NCBI GenBank assembly: GCA_900546245.1
Contig: URBY01000053.1
Span: forward strand, 1 to 5,445
DNA length: 5,445 nucleotides
Source of the DNA: an uncultured Mycoplasmatota bacterium
GTDB taxonomy: Bacteria > Bacillota_I > Bacilli_A > RF39 > UBA660
Reading direction: 5' to 3'
The stretch's first letter is position 1. Every line of letters begins with the position of its first letter. This document shows positions 1 to 5,445 of this stretch, in pieces. Position numbers and translations under genes: made by a program. The notes under the pieces are model-generated. The model made no database searches. It had not been told where the DNA came from and saw nothing but the letters and a program-made list of their open reading frames with translations.

Positions 1-40
1 GCCTTATTCTGACTAGCCTTATTCTGACTAGCCTTATTCT
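1..40. repeat. 15-bp tandem direct repeat, 2.67 copies, cut by window edge
   Basis: The unit GCCTTATTCTGACTA occurs at 1-15 and 16-30, followed by its first 10 bases at 31-40. The visible copies are identical. The array touches the first base, so the true copy number is unknown. It is GC-richer than the surrounding DNA. I see no strong inverted repeat inside the unit, so it does not look like a terminator stem. It lies immediately downstream of a leftward promoter-like sequence, so on the minus strand it would form the start of a transcript made of repeated AGAATAAGGCTAGTC units. Function unknown: it could be a VNTR, a regulator binding array, or part of a small RNA or 5' leader. Confidence 0.9.
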
Positions 41-47
41 ATATTTA

Positions 48-77
48 AGTATACAACCCCTTATTATCTATTGGCAA
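48..77 (-). promoter_or_regulatory. Candidate sigma-A promoter reading leftward out of the window
   Basis: On the minus strand, TTGCCA (72-77, 5/6 match to TTGACA) and TATACT (48-53, 5/6 match to TATAAT) are separated by 18 bp. A run of seven A (81-87) sits just upstream of the -35, as in an UP element. The start of transcription would fall near 41, at the edge of the tandem repeat. It lies in the 104 bp after rpe and would serve whatever lies left of the window (in B. subtilis thiN follows rpe) or a small RNA. AT-rich DNA yields chance -10 boxes, but a spaced 5/6 -35 is less likely by chance. Confidence 0.55.
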
Positions 78-104
78 GTGTTTTTTTGAAATTTATTATT
101 TATT

Positions 105-731
105 TTACACTCTAAGATTATTAATACTATCTTGATAATTTATACTATTAGTTATATAACTTCCTGATACAATAATATCTGCATAATCTTTTACTAAAAA
201 AACAGTATCATCATTAATTCCACCATCTATTTCTATTTCATAAGAATAATCTTTTTGTAATTCTCTTAATTTTTCTAATTTAGGAATAATTTCTTTCATA
301 AACTTTTGTCCACCTTTTCCAGGCACAACACTCATAACTAAAATAGTATCTATTTTATCTAAATAAGGTAAAATAATATCTATATTGGTATCAGGATTAA
401 TCGCAAGTCCTACTTTTATACCATTATCTTTTATATTTTTAATATATTTATCTATTGCTTTATTCTCTATATGAAATGTTATATTATTTGGTTTTAAAAT
501 AATATATTCATCTATTATAGTATCAAGATTAGTGCTCATAATATGTACATCTAATTTTTTATTAGAAAAAGAGCCTATTTCCTTTGACTCATCAATGTTA
601 AATGATATGGATTCTGTAAAACTACCATCCATAATATCTAAATGTAAGTAATCAGCATCAGTCATATTTAGTTTATTTATTGCTTCTTTATAATTTTCTT
701 TTTCACTTAATATTGAAACAGCTACTTTCAA
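105..731 (-). CDS. rpe: Ribulose-phosphate 3-epimerase (TTG start)
   Basis: Interconverts D-ribulose 5-phosphate and D-xylulose 5-phosphate in the cytosolic pentose phosphate pathway. The 208-residue TIM-barrel protein is slightly shorter than the usual ~215-220. The expected strand motifs appear in order: VSILS (5-9), the metal and acid/base motif HLDIMDG (30-36), DVHIM (61-65), FHIE (86-89), GLAINPDT (108-115), VMSVVPGKGGQKF (132-144), IDGGI (168-172) and the phosphate-binding SGS (189-191). Metal ligands H30, D32, H63 and D169 are all present. The start codon is TTG (729-731): translation from it aligns with the usual MKIAPSILS-type N-terminus, whereas the next in-frame ATG (codon 23) would delete strand 1. 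It is the last gene of the operon, 6 nt after rsgA. Oddities: the usual FVPN after MDG is replaced by FTES, and PGFGGQ reads PGKGGQ. A related sugar-phosphate epimerase is possible, but synteny favours Rpe. Confidence 0.93.
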   Translation of the reverse strand: MKVAVSILSEKENYKEAINKLNMTDADYLHLDIMDGSFTESISFNIDESKEIGSFSNKKLDVHIMSTNLDTIIDEYIILKPNNITFHIENKAIDKYIKNIKDNGIKVGLAINPDTNIDIILPYLDKIDTILVMSVVPGKGGQKFMKEIIPKLEKLRELQKDYSYEIEIDGGINDDTVFLVKDYADIIVSGSYITNSINYQDSINNLRV

Positions 732-746
732 ATTTAATCACTCTCT
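729..746 (-). promoter_or_regulatory. Ribosome binding site and TTG start of rpe
   Basis: AGAGAG (741-746) lies inside the last codons of rsgA (AGA GAG before TGA), 9 nt before TTG at 729-731. No in-frame ATG fits the Rpe N-terminus better. The partial Shine-Dalgarno match plus a TTG start suggest rpe is translated more weakly than the genes ahead of it, or depends on ribosomes terminating at rsgA. Confidence 0.65.
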
Positions 747-1574
747 TTTCTCTAAAATAAATTTAACATAATTATCATATCTACTTTTTAATATTTCGTT
801 ATTTGATACTCTTCTTTTTATTTCACAATCATCTTCATTTACATGCATACAGTCTCTATACTTACATTTATCTTTATATTCATTAAATTCTATAAAATTA
901 TCTCTTATATCTTCTTTATTCATTCCTATAAAGTTAAGTGATGAAAAACCAGGAGTATCTGCGACATAACCATCAAATAATTCAAATAATTCTGTATGTC
1001 TTGTTGTATGTTTTCCTCTTCCAAGAGCTTTACTTATTTCTCCTGTCTTTAAATCCATACTTTTTTCAAGTTTATTAATTAAACTTGATTTACCAACACC
1101 TGTTTGACCAGTTAAAATAGTTACATTACCATCAAATATCTTTTTTATATCTTCAATTTGAGTATTTATAAATACTTTATATCCTATTTTCTTATAATAT
1201 GCAATTATTTCATCCATTTCTTTTGTATTATCTAATAAATCATACTTAGAAATACATATAACAGGCATAATATTATTAAATTCTATTATATCTATCATTT
1301 TATCTAATAAATTAGATGAAAAATCTGGTTCTTTTGCACTTGTTACTACAAGTGCTATATCAATATTTGAAACAGGAGGTCTTATAAGTTCATTTTTTCT
1401 TTTCATTATTTCTTCTATTAAATTTTTTTCTTTTGTTATTTTTACAAAATCACCAACAAGAGGCGTTATTTTTTTATTTCTAAAAACGCCTCTTGCTTTA
1501 CATATATATGTGTTTCCATCTTCACATTTAACAGTATAATCATTACTTACTATTTTAATTATTCTTCCAATCAT
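738..1574 (-). CDS. rsgA: Ribosome small-subunit-dependent GTPase RsgA (CpgA/YloQ)
   Basis: Circularly permuted GTPase acting late in 30S subunit maturation in the cytosol. The 278 residues are close to the ~298 of B. subtilis CpgA. An N-terminal OB fold (about 1-65) is followed by the permuted G domain: G4-like SKYDLL (109-114), G1 P-loop GQTGVGKSS (156-164), the G2 region GRGKHTTRH (185-193) and G3 DTPGF (206-210). The C-terminal zinc motif has C237, C242, H244 and C250, the family's C-x4-C-x-H-x5-C pattern, so all key sites are intact. The ATG start (1572-1574) overlaps the prkC stop by 1 nt (TAATG) and has the Shine-Dalgarno AGAGGA at 1581-1586, so translation is probably coupled to prkC. 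In B. subtilis CpgA is phosphorylated by PrkC, which stimulates its GTPase activity; adjacency here fits the same link (inference). It ends in TGA. Confidence 0.97.
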   Translation of the reverse strand: MIGRIIKIVSNDYTVKCEDGNTYICKARGVFRNKKITPLVGDFVKITKEKNLIEEIMKRKNELIRPPVSNIDIALVVTSAKEPDFSSNLLDKMIDIIEFNNIMPVICISKYDLLDNTKEMDEIIAYYKKIGYKVFINTQIEDIKKIFDGNVTILTGQTGVGKSSLINKLEKSMDLKTGEISKALGRGKHTTRHTELFELFDGYVADTPGFSSLNFIGMNKEDIRDNFIEFNEYKDKCKYRDCMHVNEDDCEIKRRVSNNEILKSRYDNYVKFILEKRE

Positions 1575-1586
1575 TAATTATCCTCT
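1572..1586 (-). promoter_or_regulatory. Ribosome binding site of rsgA inside the prkC 3' end
   Basis: AGAGGA (1581-1586) precedes ATG (1572-1574) by 6 nt. It is formed by the acidic end of PrkC (codons GAA GAG GAT). The junction is TAATG, sharing one base. Confidence 0.8.
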
Positions 1587-3355
1587 TCTTCATATGGAAC
1601 CATTCCATCATCAGTATTAGTATGATCATCACCTGCTTCTGCTTCTTTACTTTTCTTAGTTACTTTTATTTTTAAAGTTACTCTTTCTGCTATTGTAGAT
1701 CCAGCAGGTCTACTTTGATAAATAATTGTACCAGCATCTTTTGTATCATCTTCTACTTCTTCTTTTTCTAAAGTAATATCATACTCTTTACAAAAACTTT
1801 CTACTTCACTTACGCTGTATCCTTCTTTAACAAAATCAGGATATTCTTTTTCGATTTTTGGTAAATAAAGTGTAATTGTATCACCTTTTACTAAAGTAGC
1901 ATCTTTTTTTACAGATTGATCTATAATTAAATCTTCTTTTCCTTTATATTTAGCTTTATCATCAACTGCTTTATATTCTATATTTACAACTAATCCTTTT
2001 ACTTCTAGACTAGCCTCTACTTTATTATAATCTTTATTTGTATAATCTTCTATTTTAATTTTTTCACTACCAAGTGATTTATATATTGTTATTTTAGCAC
2101 CTTTTTTTACTGTTTCTCTAGCACCTGGTAAAGTTTTAGAAACCTTTCCTTTATCTACTTCATCAGTATAATCATCTTTTACTTTTGTTTCAACACTAAG
2201 TCCAGCTTTTTCAAGTTCTTTTGTAGCACTTCTAACAGATAAACCACTAACATCAGGTACTTTTACATCAGGTGTTTTAAATACTGTTGGAATAATTACT
2301 ATAATAAATAAGAATGCAAACATAATTACTGAACAAATTATAATTAATGCTTTTGTGGTTTTACTCATTTTTTTCTTTGGTTCTTCTTCTACAGTTTTAA
2401 TAATTGGTTTTTCTTCAGGAATACCTTTTTCTTTATTTACTTTAAGTTCATCTTTTAAAGTATCTAGTACCTTAGTTTCATCTAAGTCATCTTCTGGATA
2501 CTTAAATACAAATCTTTTTTCATTTGCTCTATCTTTATCAAGTGCAGTTTTTAAATCATCATGTAACTCACGAACATTATTATATCTATTTTTTGGATTT
2601 TTAGCAGTTGCTTTAAATATTATATTTTCAACTGATTGTGGTACTTTTGGATTTATTTTTCTAATACTTGGCATTGGATCTTTTATATGTTTAAGTGCTA
2701 TTTCTACTGCTGTTTCACCTCTAAAAGGCATTGTACCCGCAAGCATTTCATAAAATAATATACCTAATGAATATATATCACTTTTAATAGTTGAACCTTT
2801 ACCTGCGGCTTGTTCTGGTGGTAAATAATGAACTGAACCCATTACTGAATTTGTTTGTGTTAAATCAGATGCATTTATTGCCATTGCAATACCAAAGTCT
2901 GTTATTTTTACCATACCATCTTCAAGTATCATAATATTTTGTGGTTTTATATCTCTATGGATTATATATGAATCATGTGCATGTGCAAGTCCATCTGTTA
3001 ACTGAAGCATAATATCTATTGCTTCTGGTACAGTTAAATGTCCTCTTTTTTTAATTAATTGCTTTAGTGTTTGTCCATCAATATATTCCATTACAATATA
3101 AAAGTTACCATTATCTTCACCCACATCATACATCTCAACTATATTAGGATGTGACAAGCTTGATGCAGATAATGCTTCTCTTTGAAATCTTCTAACAAAT
3201 TTTTCATCATCTGCAAGATCTCCTCTTAATACTTTAACCGCAACATTTCTTTCTAAAATAGTGTCATAAGCAAGATAAACATTTGCCATTCCACCTTCAC
3301 CAATTAATTTAATAATTTCATATCTATCATTAATTTTATCGCCTTTAGAAAACAT
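1574..3355 (-). CDS. prkC: PASTA-domain transmembrane Ser/Thr protein kinase
   Basis: Membrane Hanks-type kinase that phosphorylates Ser/Thr on cytosolic targets in response to muropeptides or lipid II. In 593 residues: kinase domain about 12-272 with glycine loop GEGGMANVY (19-27), catalytic K41, alpha-C E60, HRDIKPQN (133-140), DFG (153-155), activation-loop T166, T168 and S170, and PPEQ (179-182). A charged juxtamembrane segment (273-335, with DETKVL at 292-297) leads to one membrane helix (about 336-358). Outside lie three PASTA repeats (about 366-427, 433-499 and 505-566) and a short acidic tail ending EEEDN. B. subtilis PrkC (648 aa) carries a further C-terminal Ig-like domain that is absent here. 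The P+1 region reads HYLPPEQ where most PrkC have HYISPEQ. The start at 3353-3355 overlaps the phosphatase stop (TAATG), with AAGGAG at 3363-3368. It is probably autophosphorylated and reversed by the neighbouring phosphatase. Confidence 0.97.
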   Translation of the reverse strand: MFSKGDKINDRYEIIKLIGEGGMANVYLAYDTILERNVAVKVLRGDLADDEKFVRRFQREALSASSLSHPNIVEMYDVGEDNGNFYIVMEYIDGQTLKQLIKKRGHLTVPEAIDIMLQLTDGLAHAHDSYIIHRDIKPQNIMILEDGMVKITDFGIAMAINASDLTQTNSVMGSVHYLPPEQAAGKGSTIKSDIYSLGILFYEMLAGTMPFRGETAVEIALKHIKDPMPSIRKINPKVPQSVENIIFKATAKNPKNRYNNVRELHDDLKTALDKDRANEKRFVFKYPEDDLDETKVLDTLKDELKVNKEKGIPEEKPIIKTVEEEPKKKMSKTTKALIIICSVIMFAFLFIIVIIPTVFKTPDVKVPDVSGLSVRSATKELEKAGLSVETKVKDDYTDEVDKGKVSKTLPGARETVKKGAKITIYKSLGSEKIKIEDYTNKDYNKVEASLEVKGLVVNIEYKAVDDKAKYKGKEDLIIDQSVKKDATLVKGDTITLYLPKIEKEYPDFVKEGYSVSEVESFCKEYDITLEKEEVEDDTKDAGTIIYQSRPAGSTIAERVTLKIKVTKKSKEAEAGDDHTNTDDGMVPYEEEDN

Positions 3356-3368
3356 TATAATTCTCCTT
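3353..3368 (-). promoter_or_regulatory. Ribosome binding site of prkC inside the prpC 3' end
   Basis: AAGGAG (3363-3368) precedes ATG (3353-3355) by 7 nt and is contained in the last Gly-Glu codons of prpC. The stop of prpC and the start of prkC share one base (TAATG), which fits termination-reinitiation coupling. Confidence 0.8.
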
Positions 3369-4104
3369 CCCCATCATTTAACATAAGACAAGCAATAGAA
3401 ATATTATCTGTTCCCCCTCTAACATTACTCTTTCTAATTAACCTTGTTACTTTTTCTTCTAGTGATCCAGCTCCTACAATTACTTTTTCTATTTGAGTTT
3501 CATTAAGCATAGAAGTAAGTCCATCACTAGATAATAAAATACCTTCTATTCCATCATCTACAACATCAAAAATATCTACTTCAGCTGGATTATTCGCACC
3601 AAGTGCTCTCATAAGAATATTTTTTTTGGGATGATTTTTTGCTTCTTCAGGAGTAAGTTCACCAGAAGATACAAGTAAATTTACTAGTGTATGATCCTTT
3701 GTTACTTTATATAATTTTGAATTTTTAATAACAAAACCAGATGAATCACCAACATTACCAAAAAGTAAATAATCTTTTGTATAAAGTGCAATTACAAAAG
3801 TTGTACCCATTCCTTTACTTTCTTCATGTGCATCAGTATATGCAAAAATTGATTTATTAATATCTGCAACTTCTTCTCTTATCCAATTAATTGCTTTATC
3901 TTTATCACCTAATGATTCAAGTGAATTAAATTTATTAGTAATATGTTCTATGGCCATATTAGATGCAACTTCACCAGCTTTATGACCACCCATTCCATCT
4001 GCTACTGCAAGTAAATACTCATTATTTGAATTTTTTAGTATTATTACACTGTCTTCATTATGATCACGTACTTTACCAGTATCTGTTAAGAAAAATGATT
4101 TCAT
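3355..4104 (-). CDS. prpC: PP2C-family Ser/Thr phosphatase, partner of PrkC
   Basis: Soluble metal-dependent (PPM) phosphatase that removes phosphate from PrkC and its substrates. The 249 residues match the ~250 typical of PrpC/Stp. Motifs in order: TDTGKVRDHNED (7-18, D18 metal ligand), VADGMGGHKAGE (34-45, D36 metal ligand), GMGTT (98-102), NVGDS (117-121), KDHT (136-139), LSSDGLT (191-197, D194 metal ligand) and GGTDNIS (230-236, D233 metal ligand). All core metal aspartates are present. The usual Arg of the GDSR motif is Ser here (GDSSGF, 119-124). The start (4102-4104) overlaps the rlmN stop as ATGA and has an excellent Shine-Dalgarno, AGAGGAGGA at 4111-4119. Its own last codons carry the kinase's ribosome binding site, so phosphatase and kinase are translationally coupled, which would keep their ratio fixed (inference). 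Confidence 0.96.
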   Translation of the reverse strand: MKSFFLTDTGKVRDHNEDSVIILKNSNNEYLLAVADGMGGHKAGEVASNMAIEHITNKFNSLESLGDKDKAINWIREEVADINKSIFAYTDAHEESKGMGTTFVIALYTKDYLLFGNVGDSSGFVIKNSKLYKVTKDHTLVNLLVSSGELTPEEAKNHPKKNILMRALGANNPAEVDIFDVVDDGIEGILLSSDGLTSMLNETQIEKVIVGAGSLEEKVTRLIRKSNVRGGTDNISIACLMLNDGEGEL

Positions 4105-5129
4105 TTATTTTCCTCCTCTATTTTAGATCTTAATTGTCCACATGCAGCAGATACTTTAGATCCAAATTCCCTTCTTATTGTTACATTTATATTATTCTCT
4201 TTTAGTATACCACAAAACCTTGTTATTTGAGAAGATAAAGAACGTTTAAATCCTATATTATTTGTTTCATTATATGGAATAATATTTACATAACAGTTTA
4301 TTCCTTTTAAAAGATTAGATAGTTCTTTGGCGCACTCATCTGTATCGTTAACACCCTTTAACATAATATATTCAAATGTTACTCTTCTATTTGTTAATTT
4401 TAAATATTCTTTAACACTTTCTATAAGTTCATTTATATCATATGCTTTATTTATTTTCATAATTTTATTTCTAATTTCATTATTAGGTGCATGCAAGCTA
4501 ATCGCAAGATTTACGCCTAATCCCTCTTTAGCAAATTCTTTTATTTTAGGAACTATACCTGATGTACTAACAGTAATATGTCTAATTCCTATCGCAAGAG
4601 CGTATGCATCATTTATTATATTAATAAAATCCATTACATTATCATAATTATCAAATGGTTCGCCTATTCCCATAACAACTACATGACTTATTCTATCCTT
4701 TATATCTTCTTCTACTTTTAATACCTGAAGAAGCATTTCATCAGATGTTAAATTTCTTACTTTTTTAAGTCTACCACTTTCGCAAAAAGCACACCCCATA
4801 TTGCATCCTATTTGTGATGATACACATATACTTTTTCCATAGTCATGTTCCATTAAAACAGTTTCAATTTTATTTCCATCAGATAGTTCAAATAAATACT
4901 TTTTAACAAGTTCATCTTCTTCTTTTCTTATAATTTTTATATCATTGAAATAAAAATCTTGTTTTAAAAGTTCTATTGTTTCTTTTTTTATATTACTCAT
5001 TTCATCAAATGATTTAATTCTTTTTCTATATACCCACTCAAATATTTGAGTAGCTCTAAATTTTTTATCATTATTTTTTACAAAGTATTCTTCTAATTTA
5101 CTTCTAGTAATTCCATAAATACTTTTCAT
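4101..5129 (-). CDS. rlmN: Dual-specificity 23S rRNA/tRNA adenine-C2 methyltransferase RlmN
   Basis: Radical-SAM enzyme that methylates C2 of A2503 in 23S rRNA and of A37 in some tRNAs, tuning peptidyl-transferase fidelity. At 342 residues it is close to the B. subtilis protein. The N-terminal accessory domain (about 1-90) includes FRATQIFEWVY (24-34). The Fe-S cluster motif is C109-x3-C113-x2-C116. The mechanism's two cysteines are C102 (in CVSSQIGC) and C330, the methyl carrier in ACGQL (329-333). SAM-binding and barrel motifs include MGIGEPFDN (153-161), HITVSTSGIVPKI (184-196), NLAISLHAPN (207-216) and FEYIMLKGVND (252-262). The related resistance enzyme Cfr shares these motifs; the phosphatase-kinase synteny and Bacilli-like wording favour RlmN. 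It is first in the operon, with a rather weak binding site (GGTG at 5135-5138) and a promoter just upstream. Ends in TGA. Confidence 0.96.
   Translation of the reverse strand: MKSIYGITRSKLEEYFVKNNDKKFRATQIFEWVYRKRIKSFDEMSNIKKETIELLKQDFYFNDIKIIRKEEDELVKKYLFELSDGNKIETVLMEHDYGKSICVSSQIGCNMGCAFCESGRLKKVRNLTSDEMLLQVLKVEEDIKDRISHVVVMGIGEPFDNYDNVMDFINIINDAYALAIGIRHITVSTSGIVPKIKEFAKEGLGVNLAISLHAPNNEIRNKIMKINKAYDINELIESVKEYLKLTNRRVTFEYIMLKGVNDTDECAKELSNLLKGINCYVNIIPYNETNNIGFKRSLSSQITRFCGILKENNINVTIRREFGSKVSAACGQLRSKIEEENK
4102..4119 (-). promoter_or_regulatory. Ribosome binding site of prpC inside the rlmN 3' end
   Basis: AGAGGAGGA (4111-4119) lies 6 nt ahead of ATG (4102-4104). It is made by the final Glu codons of rlmN, before Asn-Lys-stop. 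This is the strongest Shine-Dalgarno in the operon and it fixes the prpC start. Confidence 0.85.
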
Positions 5130-5151
5130 TTTATCACCAACTCACTAATAA

Positions 5152-5160
5152 ATTATATCA
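5152..5160 (-). promoter_or_regulatory. Extended -10 promoter for the rlmN-prpC-prkC-rsgA-rpe operon
   Basis: The minus strand reads TGATATAAT, a perfect TATAAT (5152-5157) with the TGn extension (5158-5160). No good -35 lies 16-18 bp upstream (TTTTAT-like at best), which is tolerated by extended -10 promoters. Transcription would start near 5145, giving a leader of only about 16 nt before the rlmN ATG. A second TATAAT at 5168-5173 lacks the extension. Since the genes below it overlap, this is the only obvious place in the window for the operon promoter. Confidence 0.55.
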
Positions 5161-5194
5161 TTTTAATATTATAAATAAAAGAATAACAAAAGAA

Positions 5195-5212
5195 TTTACA
5201 AACATTTATAAA
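5195..5212 (-). terminator. Weak AT-only hairpin, possible terminator of the LRR gene
   Basis: On the minus strand TTTATAA and TTGTAAA can pair (7 bp with one G-U) around a 4-nt loop, followed by a U-rich but interrupted stretch. It lies about 30 bases after the LRR stop codon. The stem has no G-C pair, so it is thermodynamically poor. Transcripts of the LRR gene may instead run into rlmN. Confidence 0.2.
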
Positions 5213-5215
5213 AAT

Positions 5216-5236
5216 TAATAGTAAAATAATAGTAAA
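5216..5236. repeat. Short direct repeat in the rlmN-LRR intergenic region
   Basis: TAATAGTAAA occurs at 5216-5225 and again at 5227-5236, separated by one base. It lies just after the LRR stop codon in very AT-rich DNA, so low-complexity chance is a good explanation. Confidence 0.5.
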
Positions 5237-5240
5237 GAAA

Positions 5241-5445
5241 TTAATCTATCATATATCTTAATTTTTTTATTCTTTTATCACTTTCTTCTTTTAATAATAA
5301 TGTTCTTACATATATATTTAAAAATTTATAATAATCTTTTTCAAGATTTGATAAAGATAGTTCTTTAAGATTACGATTGGAAGACAAACATTCTCCTCCA
5401 ATTTTTTGTAGGTTTGGTGCATAAATATTTTCTAATATATTATTA
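5241..5445 (-). CDS. C-terminal end of a BspA-like leucine-rich-repeat protein (partial)
   Basis: An open frame enters from the right edge and ends at TAA (5241-5243), giving 67 visible residues without a start. The segment LENIYAPNLQKIGGECL followed by LKELSLSNL fits the LRR_5/BspA pattern (L..I..PNL..IG...L.....L), with about 22 residues from one repeat to the next. After the repeats comes a Lys/Glu-rich, probably helical tail ending KKLRYMID. There is no C-terminal membrane anchor or LPXTG motif in the visible part. Such repeats usually serve protein binding; the target, and whether the protein is exported, cannot be told without its N-terminus. It points the same way as rlmN, 111 bp upstream. 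Codon use resembles its neighbours. An alternative is a short separate ORF starting at TTG 5385-5387 (see finding). Confidence 0.7.
   Translation of the reverse strand, partial: NNILENIYAPNLQKIGGECLSSNRNLKELSLSNLEKDYYKFLNIYVRTLLLKEESDKRIKKLRYMID

Noticed and set aside
1..40. CRISPR array or iteron origin
   Set aside because: The units are directly abutting with no spacers, too short for CRISPR repeats, and there is no nearby replication initiator gene.
3..89. Plus-strand open frame through the tandem repeat (LILTS repeated)
   Set aside because: It could be the tail of a rightward gene, but only 28 codons are visible, it is carried by the repeat, and the minus-strand promoter gives a better reading of this region.
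78..112. AGTGT/ACACT inverted repeat as an rpe terminator
   Set aside because: Only 5 bp of pairing across a loop of about 25 nt, and one arm overlaps the rpe stop codon; not a credible terminator.
2355..2753. 132-codon open frame on the plus strand
   Set aside because: It lies wholly antisense to prkC, which is a certain gene. Its hydrophobic, Ser/Phe-rich composition is what an AT-rich antisense frame gives, and it has no convincing ribosome binding site.
4327..4647. 106-codon open frame on the plus strand
   Set aside because: Antisense to the rlmN catalytic core, with a low-complexity Ile/Leu/Ser product and no recognisable domain.
4101..5129. Cfr-type antibiotic resistance methyltransferase
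   Set aside because: Shared radical-SAM motifs alone cannot separate Cfr from RlmN, but overall wording resembles Bacilli RlmN and the conserved operon with prpC, prkC, rsgA and rpe is the native rlmN locus.

Overview
The window is very AT-rich DNA (GC well under 30 % by eye) carrying one tightly packed leftward gene cluster. Read on the minus strand from right to left, the order is rlmN, a PP2C phosphatase (prpC/stp), a PASTA Ser/Thr kinase (prkC), rsgA (cpgA) and rpe. This is the classical Firmicutes order known from Bacillus subtilis. The low GC, AT-ending codons, AGGAGG-type ribosome binding sites and protein motifs all point to a low-GC Bacillota, probably an uncultured Bacilli/Erysipelotrichia-like or related gut lineage. 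Three PASTA domains outside the membrane argue for a walled cell rather than a wall-less mycoplasma. UGA acts as a stop (ends of rlmN and rsgA) and Trp is encoded by TGG, so the standard bacterial code applies.

Layout. Positions 1-104 hold a 15-bp tandem repeat (2.67 copies, cut by the window edge) and, just beside it, a good sigma-A-like promoter pointing left, out of the window and into the repeat. Positions 105-5129 hold the five-gene operon. The first four genes overlap as ATGA or TAATG junctions, and rpe follows rsgA after 6 nt with a TTG start. An extended -10 promoter lies just upstream of rlmN. Positions 5130-5240 are AT-rich intergenic DNA. Positions 5241-5445 encode the C-terminal 67 residues of a BspA-like leucine-rich-repeat protein that enters from the right edge.

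How the genes fit together. PrkC and PrpC form an opposing kinase/phosphatase pair that reads muropeptide or cell-wall signals through the PASTA domains. RsgA, a 30S-subunit assembly GTPase, is a known PrkC substrate in B. subtilis. RlmN methylates 23S rRNA (and some tRNAs), and Rpe serves the pentose phosphate pathway. The cluster therefore links wall sensing with ribosome maturation and central metabolism.

The core is a conserved housekeeping locus, and I see no new defence or mobile system in it. The least explained parts are the two edges: the promoter-plus-tandem-repeat element at the left and the LRR protein tail at the right.
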